Of a stretch of DNA of 64,000 nucleotides, positions 34,467 to 44,243 are shown in pieces. The stretch comes from Rhizodiscina lignyota. Lineage: Eukaryota > Ascomycota > Dothideomycetes > Aulographales > Rhizodiscinaceae. Every line of letters starts with the position of its first letter. Position 1 is the stretch's first letter. A program made the translations under genes and the position numbers. Under the pieces are notes generated by a model. That model saw only the letters and a program-made list of their open reading frames with translations, made no database searches and had not been told where the DNA came from. The stretch spans positions 1,550,001-1,614,000 of the forward strand of contig ML978125.1 in assembly GCA_010015805.1 (NCBI GenBank), given 5' to 3'.

Positions 34467-36144
34467 ATGCCCCACCTACTCCGATTCTTCAATTGCAGAT
34501 CTCTCACACCTCTACCTCTAAGAGCTTCCTGCAAAAGCTTCAAGCCTCACTGTCTACGCCCCAGACACCTCCAGCAACCTCTCGATAGACTATTTACAAC
34601 CTCCATACCCCGCAAAGCAGAGTGGCCGTATCTCTACAGCCCCTACACCACAATGGCGCCACAGCTTGACTCCTACTTCAAACAAGTAGACACTCTCGCG
34701 GAGAGTTTTATCGATCGCCTCAGAAAAGCAGTAGCAATACCCTCCATCTCCGCAGCAGATGAGCACCGTCCAGATGTTGTCAAGGTCTGTTCAAGTTTCC
34801 GTTCCAGTTATCATAAGCTCGAGCTAACATGACTGTCAGATGGGCGAGTTCCTCGCCTCAGAGCTCCGTAACTTAGGCGCGCACGTAGAACTCAGGCCCC
34901 TAGGCAAACAGCCACACAAAGAGCACCTCGAACTCCCTCCAGTCGTCGTTGCACGGTACGGCGAAGATCCAAAGAAGCGGACTATCCTTGTATACGGACA
35001 CTATGACGTTCAGCCCGCTCTGAAAGAAGATGGATGGGCCACGGAGCCGTTCACGCTCTCGGTTGACGATAAGGGACGCATGTATGGGCGTGGATCAACA
35101 GACGACAAGGGACCAGTTCTGGGATGGCTAAACGCTATTGAGGCCCATCAGAAGGCAGGCGTGGACTTCCCCGTCAATCTGCTGATGTGCTTCGAAGGCA
35201 TGGAAGAGTATGGATCTGAAGGCCTAGACGACTTCATTAACGAAGAGGCGAAGAAGTTCTTCAAGGACGCAGACGCTGTGTGCATATCGGACAACTACTG
35301 GCTGGGCACGGAGAAGCCGTGTCTCACGTATGGGCTGAGAGGGTGCAGCTATTACTCCATCGAGATCAGTGGGCCTGGTCAAGACTTGCACTCTGGTGTC
35401 TTTGGCGGTACAGCACACGAGCCGATGACGGATTTGGTGAGAGTGATGGGCACGCTTGTCGACACGGCTGGAAATATTCTCATCCCTGGTATCAACGACC
35501 TCGTAGCGCCGATGACAGACGACGAGAAGAGCCTTTACGGCGGCATTGCATTCACTATGGACAACCTCTATGAATCTCTGGGCAGCAAGACCGGTCTGTT
35601 CGCGGACAAGGAGCGCACGCTGATGGGACGATGGAGATATCCCTCGCTCAGTATCCACGGTGTTGAGGGTGCATTCTCTGCACCAGGTGCGAAGACTGTC
35701 ATCCCCGCGAAGGTCGTCGGCAAGTTCTCGATTCGCACTGTGCCGGATATGGAGATTGAGGATGTCGACAAACTCGTATATGACCATGTAAACAAAGCAT
35801 TTGCCGCTCTGGGTTCCAAGAACAACATGAAGGTCTGGCTGCAACATGCCGGTAAGTGGTGGGTTGCGTCACCGAAGCACTGGAACTTCACTGCCGCAGG
35901 AAAGGCTGTCGAGAGAGTATGGGGAGTCAAGCCCGACTTGACCAGAGAAGGAGGCAGTATCCCAGTAACTTTGACATTTGAGCAAGCGACGGGCAAGAAT
36001 GTGTTATTGCTCCCGATGGGAAGCAGCACGGACGCGGCGCACAGTATCAACGAGAAGCTCGACAAGCGGAACTACATTGAAGGCATCAAACTCCTGGGTG
36101 CGTACTTGCACTATGTAGCTGAGGAGCCGACGAACGAGGCATGA
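34467..36144 (+). CDS. DUG1: Cys-Gly metallodipeptidase, M20 family (Dug1-like)
   Basis: Two exons, 34467-34784 and 34840-36144 (55 bp intron, GTCTGT donor, GCTAAC branch), give 540 residues, or 478 if translation starts at the internal ATG at 34653 (MAPQLDSYFK), the usual Dug1 start. Dug1 cleaves Cys-Gly in glutathione turnover and is a CNDP-type zinc dipeptidase. Metal and catalytic elements seen: GHYDVQPA with its His and Asp, STDDKGPVLGW, CFEGMEEYGSEG with the Glu pair, ISDNYW, the H in DLHSGVFGG, and the C-terminal DAAHSINE. The extra 62 residues before MAPQL are rich in Arg, Ser and Leu with few acids (FFNCRSLTPLPLRASCK), like a mitochondrial presequence, so two forms may be made. Confidence 0.9.
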
Positions 36145-36303
36145 GCGCTTGACGATGAATCTGGATTGGCTTGATACCAGGATAGATATAATACAATGAA
36201 ATGCTAATAGCTGGAGGGCATCCTTCCCGCTGAAAATGCGAGCAAAAATTTCTCGAGGCTTTTATTTGCACAGGACTTCCAAGGCCCAATTTCACCACAA
36301 CCC

Positions 36304-37032
36304 TCACTGATCTCTCCCCCACATCTCCTTCCTCTTGACCCTATCCTCTCTGGCCCTTCTCTTCCTCGGGCCCCATTTCCTCTTAATCTCCTCTAGGCGA
36401 TCCGCCGCCTCCTGACCCGCCTCGACATTCTTGCACGTGATCGCAACGAAGAAACTACTGCAGTCAAACTTCTCCACGAGTTTCGCCCTCGTCCACGTCT
36501 TCGGGTCCTCTGCTCTTAGCCGTCTCATCTCGTCCACATCCGCCTGCGTGAGGTGGTACCGCTTCGCCGTCGGCGCTTTCAACGGCGGCGGCAGCTTCGT
36601 TTCGCCATCTGCTGCGGGAGGGTAGGACGTCACAGAGCGTCCGCTCGGTCGAGCGATTGGTGAGGTGCCAGATGGGTTATGATGTGAAGATTGTGCTGCG
36701 TCTGGCGATGTGGAGGCTAGAGAGTAGAGTCTGCGTCGCGGGTCGCTCTTCGGAAGGAACTTGAGCGGCGTATGATAGACGTTTGGTGCGGAGGAAGGCG
36801 GATTGAATATTATCTGTGCGCGCTGAGAGGATGATTGCGCGAATGAAGGCGCTGGAGGGAGACGGAGGCGTTTTATGAGACGGCGTCGTGAGGATTCATG
36901 ACGGACTTGGGTGTGCGATTGTGGATTTGCGAGAAGAGGCGCTGGACATTGGTATTTACATGGAAGGAAGGATGTGGATTTCGGCGATATCAGAGGCCGA
37001 AGGAGAGGCCGCGATATGCTTGTGGGCGGCAT
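36304..37032 (-). CDS. MRPL20: Mitochondrial large-subunit ribosomal protein mL58 (MRPL20)
   Basis: One exon, 242 residues from the ATG at 37032 (MPPTSISRPL). An in-frame codon further up (37167) only extends into the leader. The N-terminus is Arg/Ser/Pro-rich like a mitochondrial presequence. The family blocks of fungal mL58 are present: RRRLIKRLRLPPAPSF, IIFNPPSSAPNVYHTPLKFL, KSDPRRRLYSL, then KRYHLTQADVDEMRRLRAED, TWTRAKLVEKFDCSSFFV and a basic C-terminus (KWGPRKRRAREDRVKRKE). It is convergent with DUG1 (159 bp). The leader sequence has a degenerate partial copy 0.4 kb upstream. Confidence 0.87.
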   Translation of the reverse strand: MPPTSISRPLLRPLISPKSTSFLPCKYQCPAPLLANPQSHTQVRHESSRRRLIKRLRLPPAPSFAQSSSQRAQIIFNPPSSAPNVYHTPLKFLPKSDPRRRLYSLASTSPDAAQSSHHNPSGTSPIARPSGRSVTSYPPAADGETKLPPPLKAPTAKRYHLTQADVDEMRRLRAEDPKTWTRAKLVEKFDCSSFFVAITCKNVEAGQEAADRLEEIKRKWGPRKRRAREDRVKRKEMWGRDQ

Positions 37033-37862
37033 TGTGTGGAAATGCTGAAGGAGAGGAGATTTGGAGCTTTTCTCGGGGACTCTTGATATTGCCAAGCACG
37101 GAAGGTAGCGACTTTTGAGAACGTGCCACAACGGCGGACTTGGCTCTTGCAGTAGATAAATACCCATGCAAGCAACAAGAAGCGGCGGCCTACGAGAACA
37201 TCAAGGACGATCCAGCATTCAAGGCGAATGCGCTACCCATGGAATCATCAAAGCGGAGAGCAAACTAAACGCATACGTCGCTCCGTTGAATGACCGCATC
37301 ACCAGAATATGATTAACAGCATCACATACGACATGAGCAACAGTATCACTATGCCATGGGGCTCGTAATCGTCGGTTCGTGGAGTGGTACCATCGTCTTT
37401 TGCTAATGCTCCGAATCAACCGCCGTGCTTGGACGCGCTGATCGAACCAGACGGTACAGCTGTTGTGCAGCCATGGTGGAAAAAGCCAATGTTGTTGCGC
37501 AAGTCTCCCTGTACTGCTTTTTATATTGATGGTGTAGGTGGCGGCTTCTAAAAACATGCCACAACGGCGGGCTACAGCTTTCATGTCCTCTCTCCTCGTT
37601 CCATGTCCTATGCACTCGAAGGGTGAAGAGGCCGTGTCAAAGGAACGAGCCATTTAGCGAATTGCAATTTTCTAGGATGGGGGTGCAATAGTGGCATCCG
37701 CTCTATCAAAGTCTAAGTTCGAATGACTTCTATTTAACGTTCTCTATTTCGTGGCTATTCTGTCTATCAATTTCGGCTCTCATTTTCCGTAAGTAATGAT
37801 GAATTACCGATCTGATATTCATTCTAACCTCCTCCTATGCAATCATCCTCCATGAGTTCTCC
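37033..37862. other. Divergent intergenic region with a duplicated motif
   Basis: 0.8 kb between mL58 (minus) and the alcohol dehydrogenase gene (plus). It contains two related stretches, 37101-37139 and 37534-37572, 31 of 39 bases identical with a 14-base identical core TGCCACAACGGCGG. A 144-codon minus frame at 37219-37653 has no domain and overlaps the second copy. The TAAATACC near 37158 is not clearly a promoter element. Confidence 0.45.
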
Positions 37863-38963
37863 ATGACGTCTCGTGATTACAAGTTTCAAGGCTGGCTGGG
37901 CTTCTCCGCAGACTCCGTCAATGGCAACCTCAGGTGGTCCACTTACACTCCCAAGCCCTGGGAAGAAACCGACATCGATATCAAAGTTACGCACTGCGGC
38001 GTCTGTGCCACAGATATTTCGACACTTCGCAGTGGCTGGGCACCTGTCGACTACCCACAATGCGTAGGACATGAGGTCGTTGGTACAGTGGTGCGACTCG
38101 GTAGCAAAGCCTCACCAAACTCCCCTTTAAGCTTGGGCGATCGTGTGGGTGTTGGAGCTCAAAGTAGCAGCTGCATGGCTTCAGATTGCGAGGAGTGCAG
38201 TGGAAAGCCGAGCTACGAGAATCAATGTCAGAACTTCGTTGGGACATATAATGGCGTCTTCAAAGATGGCACTAAGAGCTTCGGAGGCTACTCTGACTAC
38301 ATCCGCATTCCCGGCCGTTTCGTCATCAAGATTCCAGATGGATTGGAAAGCATGCACGCTGCGCCGATGCTCTGCGCGGGCATCACGGTATACAGTCCGC
38401 TGAAGAATTTCGGCTCCGGACCCGGGAAAAAGGTCGGCATTGTGGGTGTTGGAGGGCTGGGCCATTTTGGATTGCTGTTTGCGAAGGCGCTAGGTGCAGA
38501 GAAAATTGTTGCAATTTCGAGGTCAAGCGCGAAGAGGAAGAATTGCGAGGAGATGGGTGCTGATGGGTTCATCGCCACTGACGAGGAGCCAGACTGGGCT
38601 GCGAAGAACGAACGAACACTGGACCTTATTGTCTCTACCGTAAGCTCACCGAAAATGCCGCTCGAGGGGTATCTGCAAATGCTGCGGCCACGAGGGACGT
38701 TCGTTCAAGTGGGCTCGCCAGAGGACAAGCTACCTGCAATCAGCGCTGGATCGTTGATTGTCAAGGGAGCCAGGATGGCCGGAAGTGTTATTGGTCCGCC
38801 GTGGGAGATAGAAGAGATGTTGAAGTTGGCAGTGGAGAAACACGTGAGAGGGTGGGTGCAGCCCAGAGGGCTGATGGAGGCAAATGAAGCGCTTGTAGAC
38901 ATGAAAGACGGCAAAGCGCGGTATAGATATGTTTTGGTCAACGAGAAGCATTTGCACGAATAG
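37863..38963 (+). CDS. Zinc-type NADP(H)-dependent alcohol dehydrogenase, ADH6/cinnamyl-alcohol type
   Basis: One exon, 366 residues from the ATG at 37863. Medium-chain dehydrogenase reducing a broad range of aldehydes with NADPH (family knowledge). Seen: catalytic zinc ligands in THCGVCATDIS (about 43-53) and GHEVVG (about 72-77); structural zinc cysteines in SCMASDCEECSGK and ENQC (about 101-123); FGGYSDYIRIP; the APMLCAGITVYSPLKNF block typical of the ADH6/CAD group; a Rossmann motif GIVGVGGLGHFGL (about 196-208); SRSSAKRKNCEEMGADG downstream, whose basic residues fit NADP specificity. Length and motif order are complete. No introns. Likely cytosolic aldehyde detoxification; substrate not predictable. 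Confidence 0.9.
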   Translation: MTSRDYKFQGWLGFSADSVNGNLRWSTYTPKPWEETDIDIKVTHCGVCATDISTLRSGWAPVDYPQCVGHEVVGTVVRLGSKASPNSPLSLGDRVGVGAQSSSCMASDCEECSGKPSYENQCQNFVGTYNGVFKDGTKSFGGYSDYIRIPGRFVIKIPDGLESMHAAPMLCAGITVYSPLKNFGSGPGKKVGIVGVGGLGHFGLLFAKALGAEKIVAISRSSAKRKNCEEMGADGFIATDEEPDWAAKNERTLDLIVSTVSSPKMPLEGYLQMLRPRGTFVQVGSPEDKLPAISAGSLIVKGARMAGSVIGPPWEIEEMLKLAVEKHVRGWVQPRGLMEANEALVDMKDGKARYRYVLVNEKHLHE

Positions 38964-39045
38964 ATTTAGCGTATGCTTCCAATTCTCAATGACAGAAGCG
39001 TCTGATGTTAGGAAATCAGTATCTTCTTCCTTTTTTCGAACCTAA

Positions 39046-39894
39046 TCATAGCAACCCCTTTCCAAAACTTGGTCGTTTACTGCGGGGGCTCCAATCGTCA
39101 ATGCTCGGCTCATTCAGCGCGCCACGTATAGCGCGTCCCAACTTTGCCTCGAGGAACCTGACTCTGAGTTCCATTTCTGCAACAGGGGTTTCACAACCTC
39201 GCAGACCCATAAACTTGCCCAATTTGCGGCGTTTGATGCATACCCGTTCTTTTGTCGTGAGAGCCTTCGGAGTCACAGGATAAGGTGGGTCTGCCTCTGG
39301 CATTGCTGTTCCTACGATTGGCGGATGACGGTGGCGACGATGATTGCTGCCAGTGTTATGGTCTCCAAATGTTGACTGCGGGGATGATAAAGTCTCGGAT
39401 GCCGCCTCACTTGTTGTCAGAGATGAAAACTCGGCGCACGTAGAGGAAATTTGATTCGGCGTTGAAGCACAGGAATTCGAGTTCAGAGAATCTTGTCTGC
39501 CCGAGCCAAACTGAACTAGCCAATCTTCATCCCACGGCATGAGCTGCGGGCTGATCACATCTGGTTTGGCTAAGAACTCCTTATCCCAACCCATCGGAGC
39601 TGGATATTTGTTGGTGTATTTATTTGGAGTGCTTTGTCCATAGTAGTGTGCGATCGAATCCAGTTCATCCTCGGTTAGAAGTAGCCAGTGAATGATAGTT
39701 TTAGGAAATTTTGGATGTGGTGCCCCACCAATAGGCTGAGGATATAATGGGTGCAGTCTTGACTTGAGCAGGTCAATGGTTGACTTGAGCTCCTTTCGCT
39801 TCGAGATTTTGGATTGCGAATCAGTTCTCAACGGGAGACGCAGGCGCGCTATTCGACGTCGGAGATTCGGATCATTTCGCGAATTAGGAGCCAT
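39046..39894 (-). CDS. Conserved hypothetical protein
   Basis: One exon, 282 residues from the ATG at 39894 (MAPNSRNDPN); a longer in-frame version from a TTG at 39975 is less likely. I do not recognise the family. The first 60 residues are basic (RRRIARLRLPLR). A well-formed middle block, KTIIHWLLLTEDELDSIAHYYGQ followed by KYPAPMGWDKEFL (about 85-125), looks like a small globular domain. Then comes a Ser/Thr-rich linker and a second conserved-looking block near the end, KERVCIKRRKLGKFMGLRG, followed by a helical MELRVRFLEAKLGRAI. No signal peptide or membrane span. The two rigid blocks and a basic patch suggest a nuclear or regulatory protein, but that is a guess. Convergent with the dehydrogenase gene (82 bp). 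Confidence 0.6.
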   Translation of the reverse strand: MAPNSRNDPNLRRRIARLRLPLRTDSQSKISKRKELKSTIDLLKSRLHPLYPQPIGGAPHPKFPKTIIHWLLLTEDELDSIAHYYGQSTPNKYTNKYPAPMGWDKEFLAKPDVISPQLMPWDEDWLVQFGSGRQDSLNSNSCASTPNQISSTCAEFSSLTTSEAASETLSSPQSTFGDHNTGSNHRRHRHPPIVGTAMPEADPPYPVTPKALTTKERVCIKRRKLGKFMGLRGCETPVAEMELRVRFLEAKLGRAIRGALNEPSIDDWSPRSKRPSFGKGLL

Positions 39895-40682
39895 TTGAAA
39901 GAAATTAGTGCGATCAATGCCGTTGCAGTGATTTAGAAAGGGGTTCTCGTCGCGGGAAGCGGCTAAGTTTGACAAAAATAGTAATGCAGAATATAAGATG
40001 TCGTAAAGAGCTCATCCACGGTAGCGCGGTCTGTATGCTTTGAAGCAGTTGCAAACTAAGGCAAGTGAAACATATGATAGTGAAATTGTGATCGAAGAGA
40101 ATTAGAGAGTACGGAATACAAACGTATTGCGAAAGACATTGTGATCTAGCAATCTATTGTGGCCAACGATTGGGCAACAAAAAGCTATTGTCATCGGTCT
40201 TTGTTGGCGCCTTGAGTCCCTTTCTATTGTGTTTGTCTTTCATTGTCAATTATGTCGCCGCGTGACGGCAACAAAGCATGTTGCTTTTGAAATAGCAACG
40301 ACGTGTTTGTGACCTTGATTGTCTTTGTTTTGAGAACTGTGAACCTTCTGGTCGCAAGGCGGCGATGGGGTGTTCGCGTGGCAGCCGGTGAAGCATATTG
40401 TTGAAGTCAGACAGACGGAACGGCTGGGTGGCACCTGGTGGCTGGATAAAGGGAGAGGTTGTGGGAAAACTTCGCCCCGCGGTCTCCGCAACGGAACAAC
40501 ACACCACACTTTCGACAACAACTCCCGTCTCCTGGGCTCACATCTTCGTTGCAAGCTTTCGCGAGAACAGGTGAGTGATAGTCCTCGAGTTGGTCACTGG
40601 ATATTCTAAATGTTCCATCAAGCCATAGACTGACTGAAACTTCCTATAGTCTACCAATCCCGAGCGCTACGCCGTCACAAAC
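39895..40682. promoter_or_regulatory. Divergent intergenic region with a 5'-UTR intron
   Basis: 0.8 kb between the hypothetical gene (minus) and the HTH-like gene (plus). A probable leader intron at 40571-40649 (donor GTGAGT, CTGAC branch, acceptor CTATAG) ends 33 bases before the ATG at 40683, supporting that the downstream frame is transcribed. The rest is AT-rich without recognised features. Confidence 0.45.
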
Positions 40683-41135
40683 ATGCCTCGTCCTGCCATT
40701 GACCTTGAGCCATACAAAGAGACCATCATAGGTCTATACGAAGGCGGCGTCTCTCTTGAGCAAATATCACACTACGTCGCTGTAGAATTCGACGTTCCGA
40801 ATATCAATCCTCGTACCGTACGCCGGCGTCTTCAGCATGAGTGGGCAGGAGAGTTCACTCCACATCGTGCAAAGACAATCGATAGCCCCGAGCTCAGGGC
40901 ACGCATCAAGCAGCTCTTCAATGGAGAAGACGTAACGACTGGGAAGAGAGCAGGTGCAGGGTTGAGTGATGAGAGAATCATCGAGGCATTGGAGGCCGAA
41001 GGTTTCGAGATTGGCCTGTGCGGATTGATTAAGATTCGGAAAGACGAGGGCTTGATCAGGAGAGGGAAGGGAGACGGTGAGGCTTGGGAGAAGGAAAAGG
41101 GCGTGGCTTTTGGGCAAGAGGGGGATAGCTCTTGA
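40683..41135 (+). CDS. Small HTH-like protein resembling the N-terminus of fungal integrase-type transposon proteins
   Basis: One coding exon, 150 residues, with a likely spliced leader. The first block (about 5-55: DLEPYKETIIGLYEGGVSLE, then NPRTVRRRLQHEW) looks like a helix-turn-helix, and a second block follows (about 70-132: ELRARIKQLFNGED, LSDERIIEALEAEGFEIG, LIKIRKDEGLIRRG). This two-part layout is what I know from the front of fungal proteins that continue into an integrase-core domain. Here the frame ends right after the second HTH-like block, and no integrase-like sequence follows. It could be a host gene derived from a transposon, a truncated remnant, or an unrelated DNA-binding protein. 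The undamaged frame, leader intron and no visible flanking repeats favour a host gene. Confidence 0.55.
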   Translation: MPRPAIDLEPYKETIIGLYEGGVSLEQISHYVAVEFDVPNINPRTVRRRLQHEWAGEFTPHRAKTIDSPELRARIKQLFNGEDVTTGKRAGAGLSDERIIEALEAEGFEIGLCGLIKIRKDEGLIRRGKGDGEAWEKEKGVAFGQEGDSS

Positions 41136-41510
41136 CCTTATACGGCGTCTCCGCGGAATGCCCTACCACGAACGAATACCTATTGACGGATATCACTTCT
41201 CAGTAGACGAAGGTGTTCTCTTCTCACTCTTCAAACTGGGTAATTCTCCATCCCAATCCAATAACGCGCATCGGGGATGTGCAGGATGTGTGTGCATTCT
41301 GTTGACGAATTACGAAAAAGCTAACATGGAAGGACTTTACTGGGCTGCGACACTGAAACATATCAGTATGAAAGCAAGGTTGCAAAAAAGAGTCAGTAAT
41401 ACGAAGAAGAGGTTAACTATCGAAGAGCAAAATCGTCTCCCAAATAAACCATCTAGCTTATCGCCCATTCCAGTCTCCAACATGTATATATGAAAGCATT
41501 GCCACCTAAT
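41136..41510. other. Convergent intergenic region
   Basis: 375 bp between the HTH-like gene and the HAD hydrolase gene, which converge. A plus-strand open frame here (to 41493) shows no domain. Nothing recognised. Confidence 0.4.
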
Positions 41511-42685
41511 CTATGTCTGTTCTCCAACAAAGCCGTCCTCTACTATTTGAATCAGCTTGTCAAGCCTGCGACAATGTATTAGCTACCAATTTCCGCCGAA
41601 ACACGTCTAGGTCTTTATTAAATGACTCACCTGCTGATACAGAGATCCGTGTGCTCATGATCCGCCAAATGCTCGTTAGCAGGGTTCACCAGCAGTACTG
41701 TCGCAGCACCAGCGCGACGCCCTGCCGTCATATCATCGATGCTATCACCAACCATGATGATCGGCAGTTCAAGTGTTTCGGATGCTGCTGCTTCCTGTGG
41801 CGATGGAGCAAGACCCCATGATGATGCGATATGCAATATACCTGCTGGGTCTGGTTTTGGCGGACGGAAATCCCGTGTGATGATGGGTAAGAATGTGTGA
41901 TTGGGAAGGAATGTCTCAAGGAGGTGAGTTACGGGTGTGCTGGGACACCATTTTCAGCACTTTGGCGCTCTCAGACAAGTTGCAGAATTTCACATACTCG
42001 AAGTTTCGCGTGCAAATGCCCTTCGGTATTCCTCGCGAGTCGAGATAGTCCATTAGTTGGAGTAAGCCAGGCTGTGGTGCCTGCACAATCATGGCCCGGC
42101 GCTCGATCGCGCGGATTGATTCCATAGCTGCTCCTTGTTCCGAAGTCGGAAGTGCATATATGTGATCGAGGATGTCAATGCTCTTAGGTATGTTAAGAGC
42201 AGCCCTGAAAACTATTAGTAGAGTTTATCAACGCTCATGAAATTTGTGGAACATACCTCATCTCAGCGAACATATAGTTCTGAGGCTCGCCTTCTTCCAT
42301 CAGTTGGTCAATGTCACTATGCTGAAAATACTAGAACTGGGAGTCGAAGATTGAGAGGTAGGTGCATCAACATATGACGCGATGCAGGCTATCAACCTAG
42401 CAGTGCAGAGAAGAGCTTGAAATGGATCTCTTTAGATGGAGCATTTCACGATCTAGAAAATGTACACGTACATAAAGTGCCATCAACATCAAAAACTACT
42501 CCTTTCAGCTTCATGGTATCTGCTGAAGACTGCTTTTCTGGATCCAGAGGCGCGAATCGACGTGGTTGAGAGGTCCTGTCCATCTTAGTTGACTGAAAGC
42601 GAAAAGCATGACAGATTGATATTCTTTGGAACAAAGGACGTGAAAGGTGGACGGAGCTGGTCAACAGACTGCGTTTAGCGGGCAT
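41511..42685 (-). CDS. HAD-superfamily hydrolase
   Basis: Five exons on the minus strand, 42685-42472, 42290-42257, 42204-41998, 41939-41631 and 41565-41511, give 272 residues. The 34-nt second exon (EPQNYMFAEM) is fixed by the family pattern: it joins FDVDGTLC to EPQNYMFAEMRAALNIPKS. Introns are 181, 52, 58 and 65 bp. HAD motifs: I FDVDGTL (about 64-70, nucleophile Asp), II ICTRNFDTPV, III the Lys in RPPKPDPAGI, IV IIMVGDSIDDM. The protein belongs to a fungal group of small phosphatase-like HAD proteins with a helical cap (IYALPTSEQGAAMESIRAIERR). The first 50 residues are basic and Ser-rich (SVHLSRPLFQRISICHAFRF) and may target mitochondria; MKLKGVVF at residue 58 is an alternative start. 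Substrate unknown. Confidence 0.85.
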
Positions 42686-42940
42686 CGAAGATGTAAAATG
42701 GAGTATTGCGCATCGCGGTTTTGTAAGATCTGAGCAGCCTCACTCCCGTCCGAAATCGGCAGGGATGATACCTCCAGAGCTGGACTTCCATTACTTCAGT
42801 GGGATGGCTGTTGTCGGCACCTGTCTAGCAATTTCGATTTTGCGAATACAAAGTATTGATTGAAGCGAACGTAGGAGTGAATCGAGCGCTATTCATTCAA
42901 TTCCAATACTCCAAGAAAGAGCATCAACCAATCTATCCCA

Positions 42941-43846
42941 TCAGACGTTCTGCCACGGCTCAACCGACCTAACCTTGCACTTCGCGCTGTCATTGTGCTC
43001 GTGCCATATACAATCTATGCCTCGCCTGTAATCCACCAAACCATTCTTGTGGCAGTCAATCAGCGCCGTGCAAAAGTCCACCGCAACCTCCCCACCACCG
43101 CTGATCATCTCCTTAATACTCTGGCTCATGTCGCCCTCACAAACTGCCCTGTAAGCTGCCGTGCCGACTAAAAATCTCCGCATTGAGCATGGCCGATTCG
43201 TGTTCGTGTACAGATACTCCAGCCGATATGCTGGTGCGGTCATGTTGGCTGTCCTGTAGTACATGCGCACCATGTCCATCACCTCGTTGCACAGGCGTTC
43301 AATATTGAATCGAAGCGCGAGAACATAGAGTGCGAGGTAGTGCTGCATGGTGTGATAGCTGCTAGGCCCGTTGAGCATTGCCCCGTAAAGCCAACGTACG
43401 AAGAGTGCGAAGGCGAATTCATCAAGGTCCGGAAATGACATTGGCGTGGGCTCAGTATTCGGAGGTTGACTGGCAAATATGGAGCGGAAGTATGGAGAGC
43501 GGTTGGTGAGCAGGTCGGTATGGGCATAGAACTGTTTGGCTGTTTGGCCAACACGAAGTTCTGTTACCGACGCGCCTGGGATACTAAAAGACGTCCGTTA
43601 ATATGGGCTTGATGCTGAAGATTTAAGGCGAATTCAAACTCACTTTGCATTTGTTGGAATAGGGTTGGGCGTTATTGCTCCAGATCTCTTGTTGTATGAA
43701 GCTTGTCGGGTATTTGGAGGTCGGCTTGGAACAGGAGCTATAAGTGCATCAACTGCAGGTGAAGGAGGGGGGATATCTGAATCCGAGACTGATCGGATAT
43801 GGCCTGGCCGTTCAGGGAGCTGGATTGTAGGGGTTGCCAAGTCCAT
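42941..43846 (-). CDS. BTB/POZ-domain protein
   Basis: Two exons, 43846-43644 and 43583-42941 (60 bp intron, GTGAGT donor, TTTTAG acceptor), give 281 residues. Residues 1-66 are Pro/Ser-rich and disordered. A BTB fold begins across the splice with VTELRVGQTAKQFYAHTDLL, then RSPYFRSIFAS and FPDLDEFAFALFVRWLYG (about 72-135), the classic fungal BTB pattern, followed by LALYVLALRFNIERLCNEVMDMV (about 150-172). The C-terminal half carries RLEYLYTNTNRPCSMRRFLVG, usual in this family. Such proteins are numerous in Pezizomycotina; partners are unknown. The 5' end is close to the 3' end of ERV25 on the same strand (398 bp). Confidence 0.8.
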
Positions 43847-44243
43847 TGGGATGAGGATAATTGTGAAAGCCTGTACAGTTGATCCAATATCGGACTAGGA
43901 GGTTTAATATAGGTAGGAAACGATGAAAAGGGGTTTCGAAGCCGTGGATAGCATGAATCAGAATGAAGCAGAATATATTTACGAGACGAGAGATGCTGGC
44001 TGAGCGCATGTGCACCTGCCTTAATGATATTGTCGAATTTCCAGTCACCGACGGAAGTTGCAATTGAGATGATAGAAGTGGAAGCGAGAGCCACACGCGT
44101 CTCCATCGATCATTATTTTTGATTGGAATCGTAAAGTAGAAGACAACCAAGAAGGTATCTTGAAGGCAATCTGAGAATGACCCCATACCATGGCCTCTTC
44201 GACGCCAGCCGCTATGATGTACACTATAAATCCATTCCCGCCC

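Noticed and set aside
37219-37653. 144-codon minus frame upstream of mL58
   Set aside because: No domain, no orthologue pattern recognised; it overlaps the duplicated leader motif and is better explained as non-coding.
37690-37730. AGTTCGAATGACTT with an A-box-like sequence upstream
   Set aside because: No cloverleaf could be drawn; probably chance.
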